A model generated the notes under the pieces. That model ran no database searches, was not told the DNA's origin, and worked only from the letters and a program-made list of their open reading frames with translations. A stretch of DNA of 64,000 nucleotides from Jiangella endophytica (lineage in GTDB: Bacteria > Actinomycetota > Actinomycetes > Jiangellales > Jiangellaceae). This document shows, in pieces, positions 41,671 to 50,548 of this stretch (the first letter of the stretch is position 1; each line of letters starts with the position of its first letter). The stretch spans positions 1-64,000 of the forward strand of contig NZ_QVAI01000024.1 in NCBI RefSeq assembly GCF_003427025.1. Reading direction: 5' to 3'. The position numbers and the translations under genes were made by a program.

Positions 41671-41685
41671 GTGCGAATATCGCAC
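41671..41685. promoter_or_regulatory. XRE operator palindrome
   Basis: GTGCGAATATCGCAC has perfect 6-base arms and sits one base from the XRE-ImmA ATG; probably the autoregulatory operator of the toxin-antitoxin pair. Confidence 0.7.
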
Positions 41686-42302
41686 ACCTTCGAGTACGTG
41701 GCAACGAATCCGGCCCGCGTAAGCGGCGACCTTTGGACTCTAGACTGCGGTCGAGATCACGGGGAAGGAGCATCGATGGGTTCCGGCGATCCGTAGACAC
41801 TGTCCTCGTTGCTGGCCTACGAGCTCCGTGGACGCAGACGTACCCGACCCGTTGCTCCGCCTGCCCGACGAACAGATCGCGACCCAGGGCCCAGCCCGGT
41901 CTCAGCGGCGATGACCTGCTCAAGGCTGTCTTCACGCAGGCCTATGACCATGTGAACCTTCATGCCATTGCCTGGCCGGCGGCCGACAGAGACGGCAACC
42001 TCGTGCCACCGCCAGACGCGCACGTGCTGCACGACCTCGCACACGTCCACGACCTTGCTGATGAAGAAGACCTCATGGCCAATCCGCGCCTCGCCACAGT
42101 CGCGGTCGTGCCGGATCTGCCCGCGTGCGACTTGTGCAGACGCGGTCGCGTGGCATGGTTCGTGGCACGAACTGTCGGTTTCGATCCCCTGGGGGCCCAC
42201 CCCATCTGACCAGGCCAAACGCCACCATGCAGTCACGTGTCGACGGTGCGTGGCACGAACGCACTCCGGAGCATCGTGCGCGCCACCGGCCACCCAACCG
42301 GC
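41686..42302. other. Decayed stretch between TA pair and integrase relic
   Basis: About 600 bases with no intact gene. A plus-strand frame from about 41898 to 42150 looks formerly coding (LSGDDLLKAVFTQAYDHVNL and later ATVAVVPDLPACDLC), the end resembling small CxxC proteins carried on actinobacterial elements; it then runs into the att copy at 42180. A perfect palindrome GTTCGTGGCACGAAC lies at 42159-42173, and CGTGGCACGAAC recurs at 42249. Confidence 0.5.
42180..42221 (+). mobile_element. att site copy of tRNA-Lys 3' end
   Basis: 42180-42201 is an exact 22-base copy of the tRNA-Lys 3' end, and 42204-42221 (ATCTGACCAGGCCAAACG) is identical to the flank of the copy at 40012. The integrase relic begins about 80 bases on, the usual position of an integrase gene beside its attachment site. 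Confidence 0.85.
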
Positions 42303-43089
42303 ATGAGTGAGCGTAAGGGCATGCCACTTCGCGGAGAGCGGGGCAGCATCGAGCCGTTGCCGAGCGGCGCCATCCCGCACCAATGCGAAGCTCAGTCATC
42401 TCAAAGAGGCGAAGCTGGGATTCAACCCCAGGGCTACGTACCAGGTGACGTGGACAAGCACGTGCTGCCCTTCATCGGTGAGGAACCAGTCGGCACGATC
42501 GACGAAGAGATGCTCGACTCGCTCGACGCCGAGTTGGCGCGGTGTCGTGAGCACTGCGGCGGCAATGACGGAACCGATCAAACGAACCACGTCAGAGCAC
42601 GACTGCGATCGTCGCTGTCGCCCACACACATGCCGTCCCCTGGCGGACTCCACCGTCCGGCAGATTCACTGGATCCTGAGCGGAGCCTTTCGGCGCGCTG
42701 TCCGATGTGCCATCACGTTGATGCACTTGGACCTCGACAACCGCGTGCTGCACATTGGCGGGAGCATGGGCAGCACGGTCGCAAGCGGTGGGAGACGTCA
42801 ACCAAGACGCATGCCGATCGTCGAGTTGTGCTCGACGTTGAGACTGTGGAGTTGCGCAGGGAACATGTCGGGCGGTCGAAGATGCGTCTTGCGGCTCTGG
42901 GCCTGGAACTCAACCCCGACCTGCACCTCTCCTCGCTCTCGCCGGATGGTGCGACTGAACGTGTACCTGATTGCGTAACGCAGCGCTTCGGGCGGCTCGT
43001 AGCCAAGGTGGGCATCGACACGACGCTGCACGGTGGCCGGTCGCCTCGGGCACGGCAGCGGCGGCACGACGGTGTGCCGGGTCGTCTGA
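42303..43089 (+). pseudogene. Tyrosine integrase, frameshifted relic
   Basis: Pieces of one actinobacterial tyrosine recombinase appear in order but in different frames: N-terminus MSERKGMPLRGERGSIEPLP, then VDKHVLPFIGEEPVGTIDEE, then HTCRPLADSTVRQIHWILSG, then VVLDVETVELRREHVGRSK with RFGRLVAKVGIDTTLHG, and finally VAGRLGHGSGGTTVCRVV and a stop. The segment carrying the catalytic HxxR before GRLGHG is lost and several indels separate the pieces, so the enzyme is dead and the island is stranded. Confidence 0.88.
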
Positions 43090-43114
43090 ACTCATCGAAG
43101 TTCAGACGACCCGG
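43077..43114. terminator. Hairpin after integrase relic
   Basis: Perfect 16-base arms (43077-43092, 43099-43114) with a 6-base loop, overlapping the relic's stop codon; a typical terminator, still intact although the gene is not. Confidence 0.8.
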
Positions 43115-43187
43115 CAACACCGCCACGCGCACCTCTAGCGGGCGTGGAGCCCTCAGAAACGGGTAGCAGCACCTGACCTGGCGGAGA

Positions 43188-43664
43188 TCAGGCGGGGAAC
43201 CCCTTGGTATCGCGACACCCGCGCACCTGCCCGGTTGCCGGCTTCCATTCGCAGACCTCGATGATCAATATGCGGCCTTCCGCGAAGTCGAAGTCGTAAT
43301 ATTCCTGGTCGACTGGACCGTCGTTGGGTCCGCTGTCGCGATAGATGTACGGACGCCAGTTCCCGTTCGCGTCGCACCAGCTGACCTTGGCGACGATGCG
43401 CCACCCGTTCGAGCGGTAGTCCTGGACCCTGAGGATCTCGCCCTTGGACCTGAAGGTGACATATCCGTTGGGATGACTGATGTTCCACACGGCGTCGCCG
43501 ACCGAGCCGCTTCTGAAGCAGTTGGCATCGGTATCAGGCCTATCCGCAGCCTGTGCCTGTCCACTCGCGCCGACCAGCCCCATAGCCCCCAGCATCAGGC
43601 ACATCACACCTCGAGCGATGCGGCCCGCGGCCCTTGGTCGGCGATCTCCGGCGAGCATGCGCAT
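43188..43664 (-). CDS. Secreted hypothetical protein
   Basis: 158 residues. Signal peptide with basic start (MRMLAGDRRPRAAGRIARG) and hydrophobic core VMCLMLGAMGLVGASGQAQA, cleaved after AQA. The mature part is about 105 residues, rich in aromatic residues and Asp, with four cysteines, and looks like a small beta-sheet protein. Similar small secreted proteins are common in Streptomyces relatives but have no known role. Confidence 0.72.
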   Translation of the reverse strand: MRMLAGDRRPRAAGRIARGVMCLMLGAMGLVGASGQAQAADRPDTDANCFRSGSVGDAVWNISHPNGYVTFRSKGEILRVQDYRSNGWRIVAKVSWCDANGNWRPYIYRDSGPNDGPVDQEYYDFDFAEGRILIIEVCEWKPATGQVRGCRDTKGFPA

Positions 43665-43722
43665 GCGCCGTGTCCCTTCTCGTCGATGGCGGCCCACCGT
43701 CTGGGGCACGTCCCCGCACACG

Positions 43723-43914
43723 CTAGAAGCGTGGACTTTCGTCGCACTTTCCTCGCACTTGACCGCGAGCGGGATCTGCGTTGTGCTCGCCGCCCGTCGA
43801 CTCGACGGCCTTCCACGACTGGATGATCAAGTCTCCGGTCGCGTCGTCGAGCCAGATCGACGAGGGTCCGTCGCTGGGGGTGTCCGGCCAGGGGCCGGGG
43901 AACTGTTGCGCCAT
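43723..43914 (-). CDS. Small hypothetical protein
   Basis: 63 residues. The first half (QFPGPWPDTPSDGPSSIWLD then DATGDLIIQSWKA) looks like a folded protein; the second half is charged and less convincing. No family is recognised. It might be a truncated gene. The ribosome binding site is weak. Confidence 0.4.
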   Translation of the reverse strand: MAQQFPGPWPDTPSDGPSSIWLDDATGDLIIQSWKAVESTGGEHNADPARGQVRGKCDESPRF

Positions 43915-44282
43915 GACGCCGCCCGGTCGTCGTCGTTTGCAGGAGCTTGCGTCGAGCCTGACCGGCCGCCGGCTGGTTCGGCTGCGTACGACACCAGGCG
44001 TTGTCCCACTACACCAGGCATGCCTGCCTCGTGATGCATGACAACGCCTCATGATGGCCCGACCTGATGTCCACGTCCTGCCAGGGCGGTTGCGGCCGGC
44101 CTGACGGCGCGAGCCCGTCAACCCCTGGTTAGGGGCAGGTGCGTCCCGACAATCACCCCGTGTGGACGAGGCGTGACCGGGGTTCGTCGCCGCACAATCG
44201 CTTGGAGAAGCTGGCGTCGCGAGACTGCCATCGAGTGCACGCCTCGCGCGCCGATCATCCCCGGCACGAGGGGACAGAGACG
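43915..44282. other. Intergenic stretch before arylsulfatase
   Basis: About 370 bases. No gene with a ribosome binding site is seen on either strand; presumably contains the sulfatase operon promoter. Confidence 0.45.
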
Positions 44283-46691
44283 ATGAGTGAACCCGATCGC
44301 AGCAGACTTCCGATCAGACGCGAGACCTTCGCGGGGGTCGTCGGCAGGACCCTCGACGGGTCGAGACCCGACTGGAACCTGATCGAGCATCCGAGGCCGC
44401 CGGACGGGGCTCCGAACGTGCTGGTGGTGCTGATCGACGACGCGGGGTTCGGCAACCCGAGCACCTTCGGCGGGCCGATCCGGACGCCCAACTACACGCG
44501 CATGGCCGCGACCGGCCTGCGGTACAACCGGTTCCACGTCACAGCGCTGTGCTCGCCGACGCGGGCGGCGCTGCTGACCGGACGGAACAACCATGCGGTG
44601 GGCTTCGGTTCGGTCGGCGAGTTCGCGGGCGGGTTCCCCGGCTATTCCGCGACCCTGCCGCGCGATTGTGCGCCGCTGCCGCGGATCCTCCGCGACAACG
44701 GCTACAGCACGGCGGCCTTCGGCAAGTGGCACCTGACACCCGACGGGCAACAGGGCCCGGCGGGGCCGTTCGACCGCTGGCCGAACGGCTGGGGCTTCGA
44801 CTACTTCTACGGGATCCTCGGCGGCGGGTCGAGCCAGTGGGACCCGTGCCTCGCCGAGAACCAGAAGATCATCGGCACGCCGGAGGAGTTCTACGACGAG
44901 GAGCACCCGTACTACTTCCCCGACGCGATGGCCGACCGCACCATCGAATGGCTGCACGGTGTGCGTGCCCAGGACGCCCACAAGCCGTTCTTCGTCTACT
45001 ACTCGACGGGCTGCAGCCATGCGCCGCACCACGTGGCGAAGGAGTGGGCGGACCGGTACAAGGGCCAGTTCGACGAGGGATGGGAGCGGCTGCGCGAGCA
45101 GACCTTCGCCCGCCAGAAGGAGCTCGGTGTCATCCCGGCGGACGCCGAGTTGACCCCCCGCGACGAGGCGTTCCCGGCCTGGAGCGACGTGCCCGACAAC
45201 GTGAAGCCGTTCTACGCCCGCCAGATGGAGGTCTACGCGGGGTACTCCGAGAACGCGGACCACAACGTCGGGCGCGTGATCGACGCCATCGATGAGCTGG
45301 ACGAACTCGACAACACCCTGATCCTCTGGATCTGGGGCGACAACGGCGCCAGCATGGAAGGATCCGTCACCGGCTCGTTCAACGAGCTGACCATGCAGAA
45401 CGGCATCCCGCTCACCGACGAGATGCAGCTGCAGCTCGCGGAGCGCTACGGCGGACTCGACGCGTGGAGCACCTCGCTCATGGCGCCGCACTACGGGGCG
45501 GCGTGGGCCTGGGCGGGCAACACGCCGTTCAAGTGGGGCAAGCAGGTGGGTTCGCATCTCGGCGGCACGCGCAATCCCCTGGTCGCGCACTGGCCGGCTC
45601 GCATCACCGACGACGGCGGGCTGCGCACACAGTTCTCGCACGTGATCGACGTGGCGCCGACCATCCTCGAAGCCGCGGGCATCCCCGCGCCCGACACGGT
45701 GGACGGCATCGAGCAGGAGCCGCTGCACGGAACGTCGTTCGTCGCATCGCTGAGCGACGGCGCGGCGCCAGAGCACCGTACGCAGCAGTACTTCGAGACC
45801 ATCGGCAACCGGGCCATGTACAAGGACGGCTGGTGGCTGGCGATGAAGACGGAGCGCATCCCGTGGTTGCTCACCCCGGAGGCGCTCGCGCCGTACGCGC
45901 CGAGCGCCTGGGACCCGGACTCGGGCCCCGTCGAGCTGTACTACCTGCCCGACGACTTCACCCAGGCGAAGGACCTGGCCGCCGAGCACCCCGAGAAGGT
46001 CGAGGAGCTGAAAGAGCTGTTCTGGCGGGAGGCCGAGCGCTACAAGGTGTTGCCCCTGCTCGCGACCCTGTCGACGTTCTTCGGCATGGTGCCGCCCCTC
46101 GGGGGCGAGACGAGCTACGAGTTCCGGGGCGACGTGCAGAACGTGATGCCGGGCATGATCCCGAGGATCTACAACCACTCGTACACGATCACCGCCGACC
46201 TGGTCGTCCCCGACGGCGGCGCCGAGGGCGTGATCGTCGCCGAGGCCGACCACCTCGGCGGATTCACCCTCTACGTCAAGGACGGAAGGCTGACGCACAC
46301 CTACTCGATGATGGGCGTGTTCGTCTTCAAGCAGGTCGCGGACGAGGATCTCCCGAGCGGCGACGTGACCGTCCGGATGGAGTTCAGGGCCGACGGGGCG
46401 AAGCCGGCGACCGGCGGCGACGTGGCCCTGTTCATCGACGACCGGCAGGTCGGCAAGGGGCGCATGGACCACACCGTGCCGGTCCGGTTCTCGGGCTACT
46501 CGGGGATGGACATCGGGCGGGACAACGGTGGCGTCGTCGATCGCAGCTACGAGCGGGAGAAGCCCTTCGCGTTCACGGGCACCGTCAGGCGGGTCGTGTT
46601 CGACATCAAGCCGCACCTGTCGGGCGAGGACGAGCAGGAGCTCCACACCGCCGAGCAGCATGGACAAGCCGCGCACGGGCTGTCGGCCTGA
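44283..46691 (+). CDS. Arylsulfatase
   Basis: 802 residues. The sulfatase N-terminal domain has NVLVVLIDDAGFGNPSTFGG (metal Asp pair), and the formylglycine motif CSPTR in HVTALCSPTRAALLTGRN, so the Cys is matured to formylglycine. GKWHLTP supplies the second motif, and WIWGDNGASMEG the third. The C-terminal 200 residues form a beta-rich extra domain as in large bacterial arylsulfatases (AtsA type). No signal peptide, so cytoplasmic. ATG after GAGGGGACAGAG. First gene of an operon with three small genes; the formylglycine-generating enzyme is not in the window. Confidence 0.93.
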   Translation: MSEPDRSRLPIRRETFAGVVGRTLDGSRPDWNLIEHPRPPDGAPNVLVVLIDDAGFGNPSTFGGPIRTPNYTRMAATGLRYNRFHVTALCSPTRAALLTGRNNHAVGFGSVGEFAGGFPGYSATLPRDCAPLPRILRDNGYSTAAFGKWHLTPDGQQGPAGPFDRWPNGWGFDYFYGILGGGSSQWDPCLAENQKIIGTPEEFYDEEHPYYFPDAMADRTIEWLHGVRAQDAHKPFFVYYSTGCSHAPHHVAKEWADRYKGQFDEGWERLREQTFARQKELGVIPADAELTPRDEAFPAWSDVPDNVKPFYARQMEVYAGYSENADHNVGRVIDAIDELDELDNTLILWIWGDNGASMEGSVTGSFNELTMQNGIPLTDEMQLQLAERYGGLDAWSTSLMAPHYGAAWAWAGNTPFKWGKQVGSHLGGTRNPLVAHWPARITDDGGLRTQFSHVIDVAPTILEAAGIPAPDTVDGIEQEPLHGTSFVASLSDGAAPEHRTQQYFETIGNRAMYKDGWWLAMKTERIPWLLTPEALAPYAPSAWDPDSGPVELYYLPDDFTQAKDLAAEHPEKVEELKELFWREAERYKVLPLLATLSTFFGMVPPLGGETSYEFRGDVQNVMPGMIPRIYNHSYTITADLVVPDGGAEGVIVAEADHLGGFTLYVKDGRLTHTYSMMGVFVFKQVADEDLPSGDVTVRMEFRADGAKPATGGDVALFIDDRQVGKGRMDHTVPVRFSGYSGMDIGRDNGGVVDRSYEREKPFAFTGTVRRVVFDIKPHLSGEDEQELHTAEQHGQAAHGLSA

Positions 46692-46713
46692 CCCCGCCGG
46701 AGGAGTGATCGCG

Positions 46714-47229
46714 ATGCCATTCGACGCAGAAGTGACCGACGTCCTGATCGGCGGATACATGTCCAGCACCGCCGCCCACGAGGACTACGAGGCGGTGCTG
46801 AACTGCGGCGCGCGCCTCTGGGGTGCCGTCGTGGTCAGCCGGGATCTCGACGGCACCCTCACGGTGGAACACACCGACCACATGGTCGAGGAAGGCGCAG
46901 GGGGCCTTGCCTCGGTCGGGTTCGTGGTCGGCCTCTTCGCGCCACCCCTGCTCGCGGCGACGGCCATCGGTGCGGCCCTCGGCGCGGTGACCGGCAAGGC
47001 ACTGCACCAGAGGACGGGCAGCAAGATCGAGGAGGCGGCGGCCGAGACGATTCCCATCGGCGGCGCCGGGCTGATCGTCGCCTACAAGCACGCCGACGCC
47101 GCGACGGTCGAGCCGGCCGTCACGCGCGCGGTCCAGAAGGCCGTCGGCGAGGCGGAGGGACACCACGTCGACGCCCTGCGAGGTGCGCTCGCCGACGCCC
47201 AGAAGAAGCTGACCGAAGGCAGCGGATGA
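46714..47229 (+). CDS. DUF1269/DUF6325-like protein with hydrophobic Gly-rich segment
   Basis: 171 residues. N-terminal half is a ferredoxin-like VLIGGYMSSTAAHEDYEAVL, followed by a Gly/Ala-rich hydrophobic stretch (VGLFAPPLLAATAIGAALGAV) that could insert in a membrane. This architecture is that of DUF1269-type proteins, of unknown function, often near stress genes. ATG after GGAGGAGTGATC, 22 bases from the sulfatase stop. Confidence 0.78.
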   Translation: MPFDAEVTDVLIGGYMSSTAAHEDYEAVLNCGARLWGAVVVSRDLDGTLTVEHTDHMVEEGAGGLASVGFVVGLFAPPLLAATAIGAALGAVTGKALHQRTGSKIEEAAAETIPIGGAGLIVAYKHADAATVEPAVTRAVQKAVGEAEGHHVDALRGALADAQKKLTEGSG

Positions 47230-47292
47230 CGGCGCGCGGAACCCGTTCAGAACGGGACGCGTGCCCCTCGCCCGACCGAGAGGAGAGTGCCG

Positions 47293-47751
47293 ATGACCAT
47301 GAGCGACATCGACGAGCTGGGTCCCGTGGACTACCTCGTCGTGGAGTTCCCGCCCGGGAAGAGCAACTTCACCGCAGAGATGGCGGCGCACCTGGCGTCC
47401 CTCGTCGAGGACGGCACCATCCGCGTGCTCGACATCATGACCCTGCGCAAGGACGCGGACGGAAGCGTCGAGGCGTTCGAGATCGACGACCTCGACGAGG
47501 TCGACGAGCTGCGCGCCCTGGAGACGGAGATCGCGGAGATCCTGGCGGCCGAGGACGTCGCCCATCTCGCGGAAGCCATGGAGAACGGCAGCACGGCCGG
47601 GGTGGTCGTCTGGGAGAACCGCTGGGCGGCACCGTTCGCCTCCGCCACGCGCCGTGCGGGCGGCCAGCTCATCGCGTCCGGACGCATCCCGATCCAGTCG
47701 ATTCTCGCCTCGCTCGAGGCCGAGGACGACCCGACGAGCGAAGGAGACTGA
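47293..47751 (+). CDS. DUF6325-like acidic protein
   Basis: 152 residues. Starts with SDIDELGPVDYLVVEFPPGK, a pattern of DUF6325 proteins, followed by an acidic coiled region (EIDDLDEVDELRALETEIAE) and the aromatic VVVWENRWAAPFASATRRAG. Function unknown. GAGAGGAGAG precedes; either GTG 47287 or ATG 47293 may start it. Part of the sulfatase operon. Confidence 0.82.
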   Translation: MTMSDIDELGPVDYLVVEFPPGKSNFTAEMAAHLASLVEDGTIRVLDIMTLRKDADGSVEAFEIDDLDEVDELRALETEIAEILAAEDVAHLAEAMENGSTAGVVVWENRWAAPFASATRRAGGQLIASGRIPIQSILASLEAEDDPTSEGD

Positions 47752-47752
47752 C

Positions 47753-47914
47753 ATGCCGCTTCGTCCAGCACGCGCCGCGCGGCGCGGGGTCATCGGCGCG
47801 CCGGTCGCCCGGACGGCCGCGGTCGTCGGCACCGCCACCGTCGTGTCCCGCGGCGTGAATCGGCGTCAGGACAGACGCGAGGATCGGCGCGACCGTCGAT
47901 ACGACCGCCGCTGA
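47753..47914 (+). CDS. Very basic 53-residue protein
   Basis: 53 residues. One short hydrophobic stretch (RTAAVVGTATVVSRGV) between Arg-rich ends, finishing RRQDRREDRRDRRYDRR. The ATG is one base after the preceding stop, with AAGGAGACTGAC as ribosome binding site. Such mini-proteins follow DUF1269/DUF6325 genes in related genomes and may interact with their acidic partners. Confidence 0.7.
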   Translation: MPLRPARAARRGVIGAPVARTAAVVGTATVVSRGVNRRQDRREDRRDRRYDRR

Positions 47915-47941
47915 GTCACGCGCCCGATCTCCGGTTGCCGG

Positions 47942-48880
47942 TCAGAGCGGGAACCAGCCGGTGCGGAAATGCCACGGCCGGCCCGCGCGAGCGTGGGTCA
48001 CCAGGGCACGCTGGAGCGAGGTCTGCTGCGGGAGCGCGTCCAGGTCGGACGCCGGGCGGTTGAACACGAACTCGACGACCGTGCCGGTGCTGTCGGCGCC
48101 GGTGCCGGGGGCGAGGTCGAACCGGCGCTGGAACGCGAGGATGTTGGAGTGCGCCGCGAGGTAGGCGCGGAGCTGCGGGTCGAGCACCCAGGAGACGCAG
48201 ACGGCGAATCGGTACCGCTCGTGTCCGTACTCACGCCGGACGAACGTGGTCGCTTCCGCGATCGACTCGTCGCACGCGGCGGGCGTCAGCCGGCCCTCGG
48301 GGATGTGCAGGGACAGCACGGGCTCGCCCGGCTCCGGTCCGGTACCCGATGGCAGTGTCAGGTCGAAGTAGGTCCGCTCGACGTGCAGCCGGCCGAAGTC
48401 GAAGATGACGCCCCGGAAGTGGCGAGTCAGCCAGTTCTGCTCGCTCAACCCGGCGACGCCGTGCAGCGACCGGTACGAGCCCAGCTGGCTCGCGAGGTTC
48501 GCCAGGATGCGGCTTCCACCGCGGTGCGTCACGCCGTGCCGGGCGTGGAACGCGCGGACCGCGGGCAGCGCGGACAGGAACACCCACACGTAGAACAGGT
48601 TCCGGATGCCTTGCCGGGCGACCAGCGCGTTCCACGGCGGCCCGAGCTCGGCCCAGGGACGGTCCAGGTCGGCCCACGGCCCTAGCGGACGCGGATCACC
48701 CAGGCCCGCGACCAACTGATCGCGATGCGCTCGGAGCTGTGCCGACAGTGCGGGCGACGCCGTCAGCTCCGGTCGCACGGCGAGTACCGCCTCACGGTCC
48801 GGCCGAGCCACCTCCAGCTCCGCGAGCCAGGCGTCAGCCGTCGCGGCGGACGGCAGTCCGGCCTCGTCCTCTCTTCGCAT
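47942..48880 (-). CDS. Acyltransferase-domain protein (DUF5596-like)
   Basis: 312 residues. N-terminal helical half (ATADAWLAELEVARPDREAV ... ARQGIRNLFYVWVFLSALP) and a C-terminal half with VLSLHIPEGRLTPAACDESI, characteristic of actinobacterial GNAT-like acyltransferases annotated as DUF5596; I am moderately sure of that name. Substrate unknown. ATG after GGAGGAGGGCAG. It diverges from the solute-binding-protein gene, with 144 bases between the starts. Confidence 0.7.
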   Translation of the reverse strand: MRREDEAGLPSAATADAWLAELEVARPDREAVLAVRPELTASPALSAQLRAHRDQLVAGLGDPRPLGPWADLDRPWAELGPPWNALVARQGIRNLFYVWVFLSALPAVRAFHARHGVTHRGGSRILANLASQLGSYRSLHGVAGLSEQNWLTRHFRGVIFDFGRLHVERTYFDLTLPSGTGPEPGEPVLSLHIPEGRLTPAACDESIAEATTFVRREYGHERYRFAVCVSWVLDPQLRAYLAAHSNILAFQRRFDLAPGTGADSTGTVVEFVFNRPASDLDALPQQTSLQRALVTHARAGRPWHFRTGWFPL

Positions 48881-48988
48881 GACCACTGCCCTCCTCCTGA
48901 GCGGGCCGCCGGCGACCGCCCACGACGTTGGTTCCAAACCATTGCGCTGCGCCCCGCCGCAGCACTATGGTTGCATATATCGACTCTA

Positions 48989-49006
48989 TCTTCGAAATAC
49001 CGAAGA
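48989..49006. promoter_or_regulatory. Operator A of the catabolic locus
   Basis: TCTTCG-AAATAC-CGAAGA, perfect inverted arms, 19 bases upstream of the binding-protein GTG. It is the best member of a set also found at 53158, 59501 and 63704; the likely binder is the IclR-type regulator at 58601. Confidence 0.72.
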
Positions 49007-49024
49007 TCTACGACAGGAGTTCCC

Positions 49025-50398
49025 GTGTTCGATCACACGCATGGCGCCGCCCAGATGTCTCGTCGTAGAGTCCTCCAGATCGGCGGCGCCGCCGGCCTGG
49101 CCGCCTTCCTCGGGTCGTGTGGCCTCGGCGAGAGCAGCAGCGGAGGGTCGAGCAGCGGAAGCACCTCGCTCGACTTCTGGCTCACGCCCAACTCGTCCCC
49201 CGAGGCGATGAAGGCCTTCACCACCGAGATGGCGACGGGGATCAAGGAGTCCTCGGGCGGCGAGATCAGCGCCGCCAGCCTGGTCATCCCGTGGGAGAAC
49301 GCCCTGACGAAGTACACCGCGGGATTCTCGGGCAACAACCCTCCCGACGTGACGTACCAGATCATCCCGTGGATGAACAAGTGGCGTGAGACGGGCGTGC
49401 TGGCCGACTTCCGCGAGTTCGCCAGCGACGAGGACCTGGAGTACTACACGTCCGGGCAGCCGCAGTCCTACCTGGACGCGGCCACCGGCGAGAACGGCGA
49501 GCTGCTCGCCGTCCCCTTCACGCAGGGCTTCCAGCCGCTGGGCCTGAACGCCGCCATCTGGGAGAAGGCCGGCCAGCCGCCGCTGCCCACGACGTTCGAA
49601 GAGATGATCGGCTTCGCCGAGGCGCTGACGTTCGACACCAGCGGCCGCAACCTCAAGGATCCCGGGTTCGACGCCGAGAACGTCGAGCACTGGGGCATGG
49701 CGTGGTCGTCCATCCCGACCCAGGAGGACAACTGGGTCTGGCAGTACTTCTGGGGCTACGGCAGCGACTACATCAACGAGGCCGGCGACGACATCGGCTT
49801 CGACACCGCCGAGGGCCGCGAGGCGCTGGAGGTGATGAAGCGGCTGGTGGACTCCGGCGCGACGGTTCCACAGGGCACCTTCGCCGACGACGCCCGGTGG
49901 AGCCAGTCCACCATCTCCGGCAAGTCCGGGATGCAGTGGATGCCGCCGCCGTCCGAAGAGGTCTTCAAGCAGTACCCGGACGCGCGGCTCACGGTCGTCC
50001 CGTTGCCGGGAGGCCCGGCCGGCCGCAACATCGTCGCCGGGTGCGGCTACTGGGCCATCGCGGCCGAGAGCGAGAACCCCGAGGCGGCCTACGAGTTCGC
50101 CCGGTTCCTGCTCCAGCCGGCGCAGGCCGACCGCTACATCCGCATGATCCTCGGCCAGCCCACGCGCCCGGTCGAGGGGAACTTCTACGAGGAGCCCCTC
50201 GCCGACCCGCGCATGAACACCTTCCAGAACGAGGCCACCGAGTACGGCCAGTACGCCCGGGCCACCCTCGTGCTGCCGTACCAGCCGCAGGAGTTCCTCA
50301 TCGGCAAGATCAACGACTACCTGTTCAACGGGCAGCCGCTCGACGCCATGATCACCGACGCGTCCGCGGGCATCCGGCAGATGGCCGGCGCCGCCTGA
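49025..50398 (+). CDS. Sugar-type ABC importer solute-binding lipoprotein
   Basis: 457 residues. A twin-arginine/lipoprotein signal (MSRRRVLQIGGAAGLAAF) with lipobox GSC, then a Ser/Gly linker and an SBP_bac_1 (cluster B, MalE-like) fold: ALTKYTAGFSGNNPPDVTYQ, AVPFTQGFQPLGLNAAIWEK. The GTG at 49025 follows GACAGGAG; ATG 49055 would also keep the signal. First gene of the catabolic locus, directly behind operator A. The two permeases follow 2.9 kb downstream; no ATPase is encoded, so a shared MsiK-like ATPase is assumed. Confidence 0.93.
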   Translation: MFDHTHGAAQMSRRRVLQIGGAAGLAAFLGSCGLGESSSGGSSSGSTSLDFWLTPNSSPEAMKAFTTEMATGIKESSGGEISAASLVIPWENALTKYTAGFSGNNPPDVTYQIIPWMNKWRETGVLADFREFASDEDLEYYTSGQPQSYLDAATGENGELLAVPFTQGFQPLGLNAAIWEKAGQPPLPTTFEEMIGFAEALTFDTSGRNLKDPGFDAENVEHWGMAWSSIPTQEDNWVWQYFWGYGSDYINEAGDDIGFDTAEGREALEVMKRLVDSGATVPQGTFADDARWSQSTISGKSGMQWMPPPSEEVFKQYPDARLTVVPLPGGPAGRNIVAGCGYWAIAAESENPEAAYEFARFLLQPAQADRYIRMILGQPTRPVEGNFYEEPLADPRMNTFQNEATEYGQYARATLVLPYQPQEFLIGKINDYLFNGQPLDAMITDASAGIRQMAGAA

Positions 50399-50548
50399 GC
50401 CACCGCACGGCGGCACCCGACTCCCCACCAGTACCCCAGCACCGCCGGCGCGACGCGTCTGGTGGCGACGGACCGCGTCGCCACCAGCGGCGCGCGGCTC
50501 GCACCACCCTCGCCCGTGCCGTTCAGGCCACCGATGCGGAGGACCGCC

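Noticed and set aside
42159-42173. Palindrome GTTCGTGGCACGAAC as an operator
   Set aside because: No intact gene starts nearby and the region is decayed; a half copy at 42249 suggests duplication rather than regulation.
41817-42383. 188-residue minus-strand frame across the att copy
   Set aside because: It crosses the tRNA-derived repeat and the integrase start; composition is shadow-like and no ribosome binding site is seen.
44118-46769. 883-residue minus-strand open frame
   Set aside because: Shadow of the arylsulfatase: Arg/Val/Gly-rich text without a domain, while the plus strand has all sulfatase motifs.
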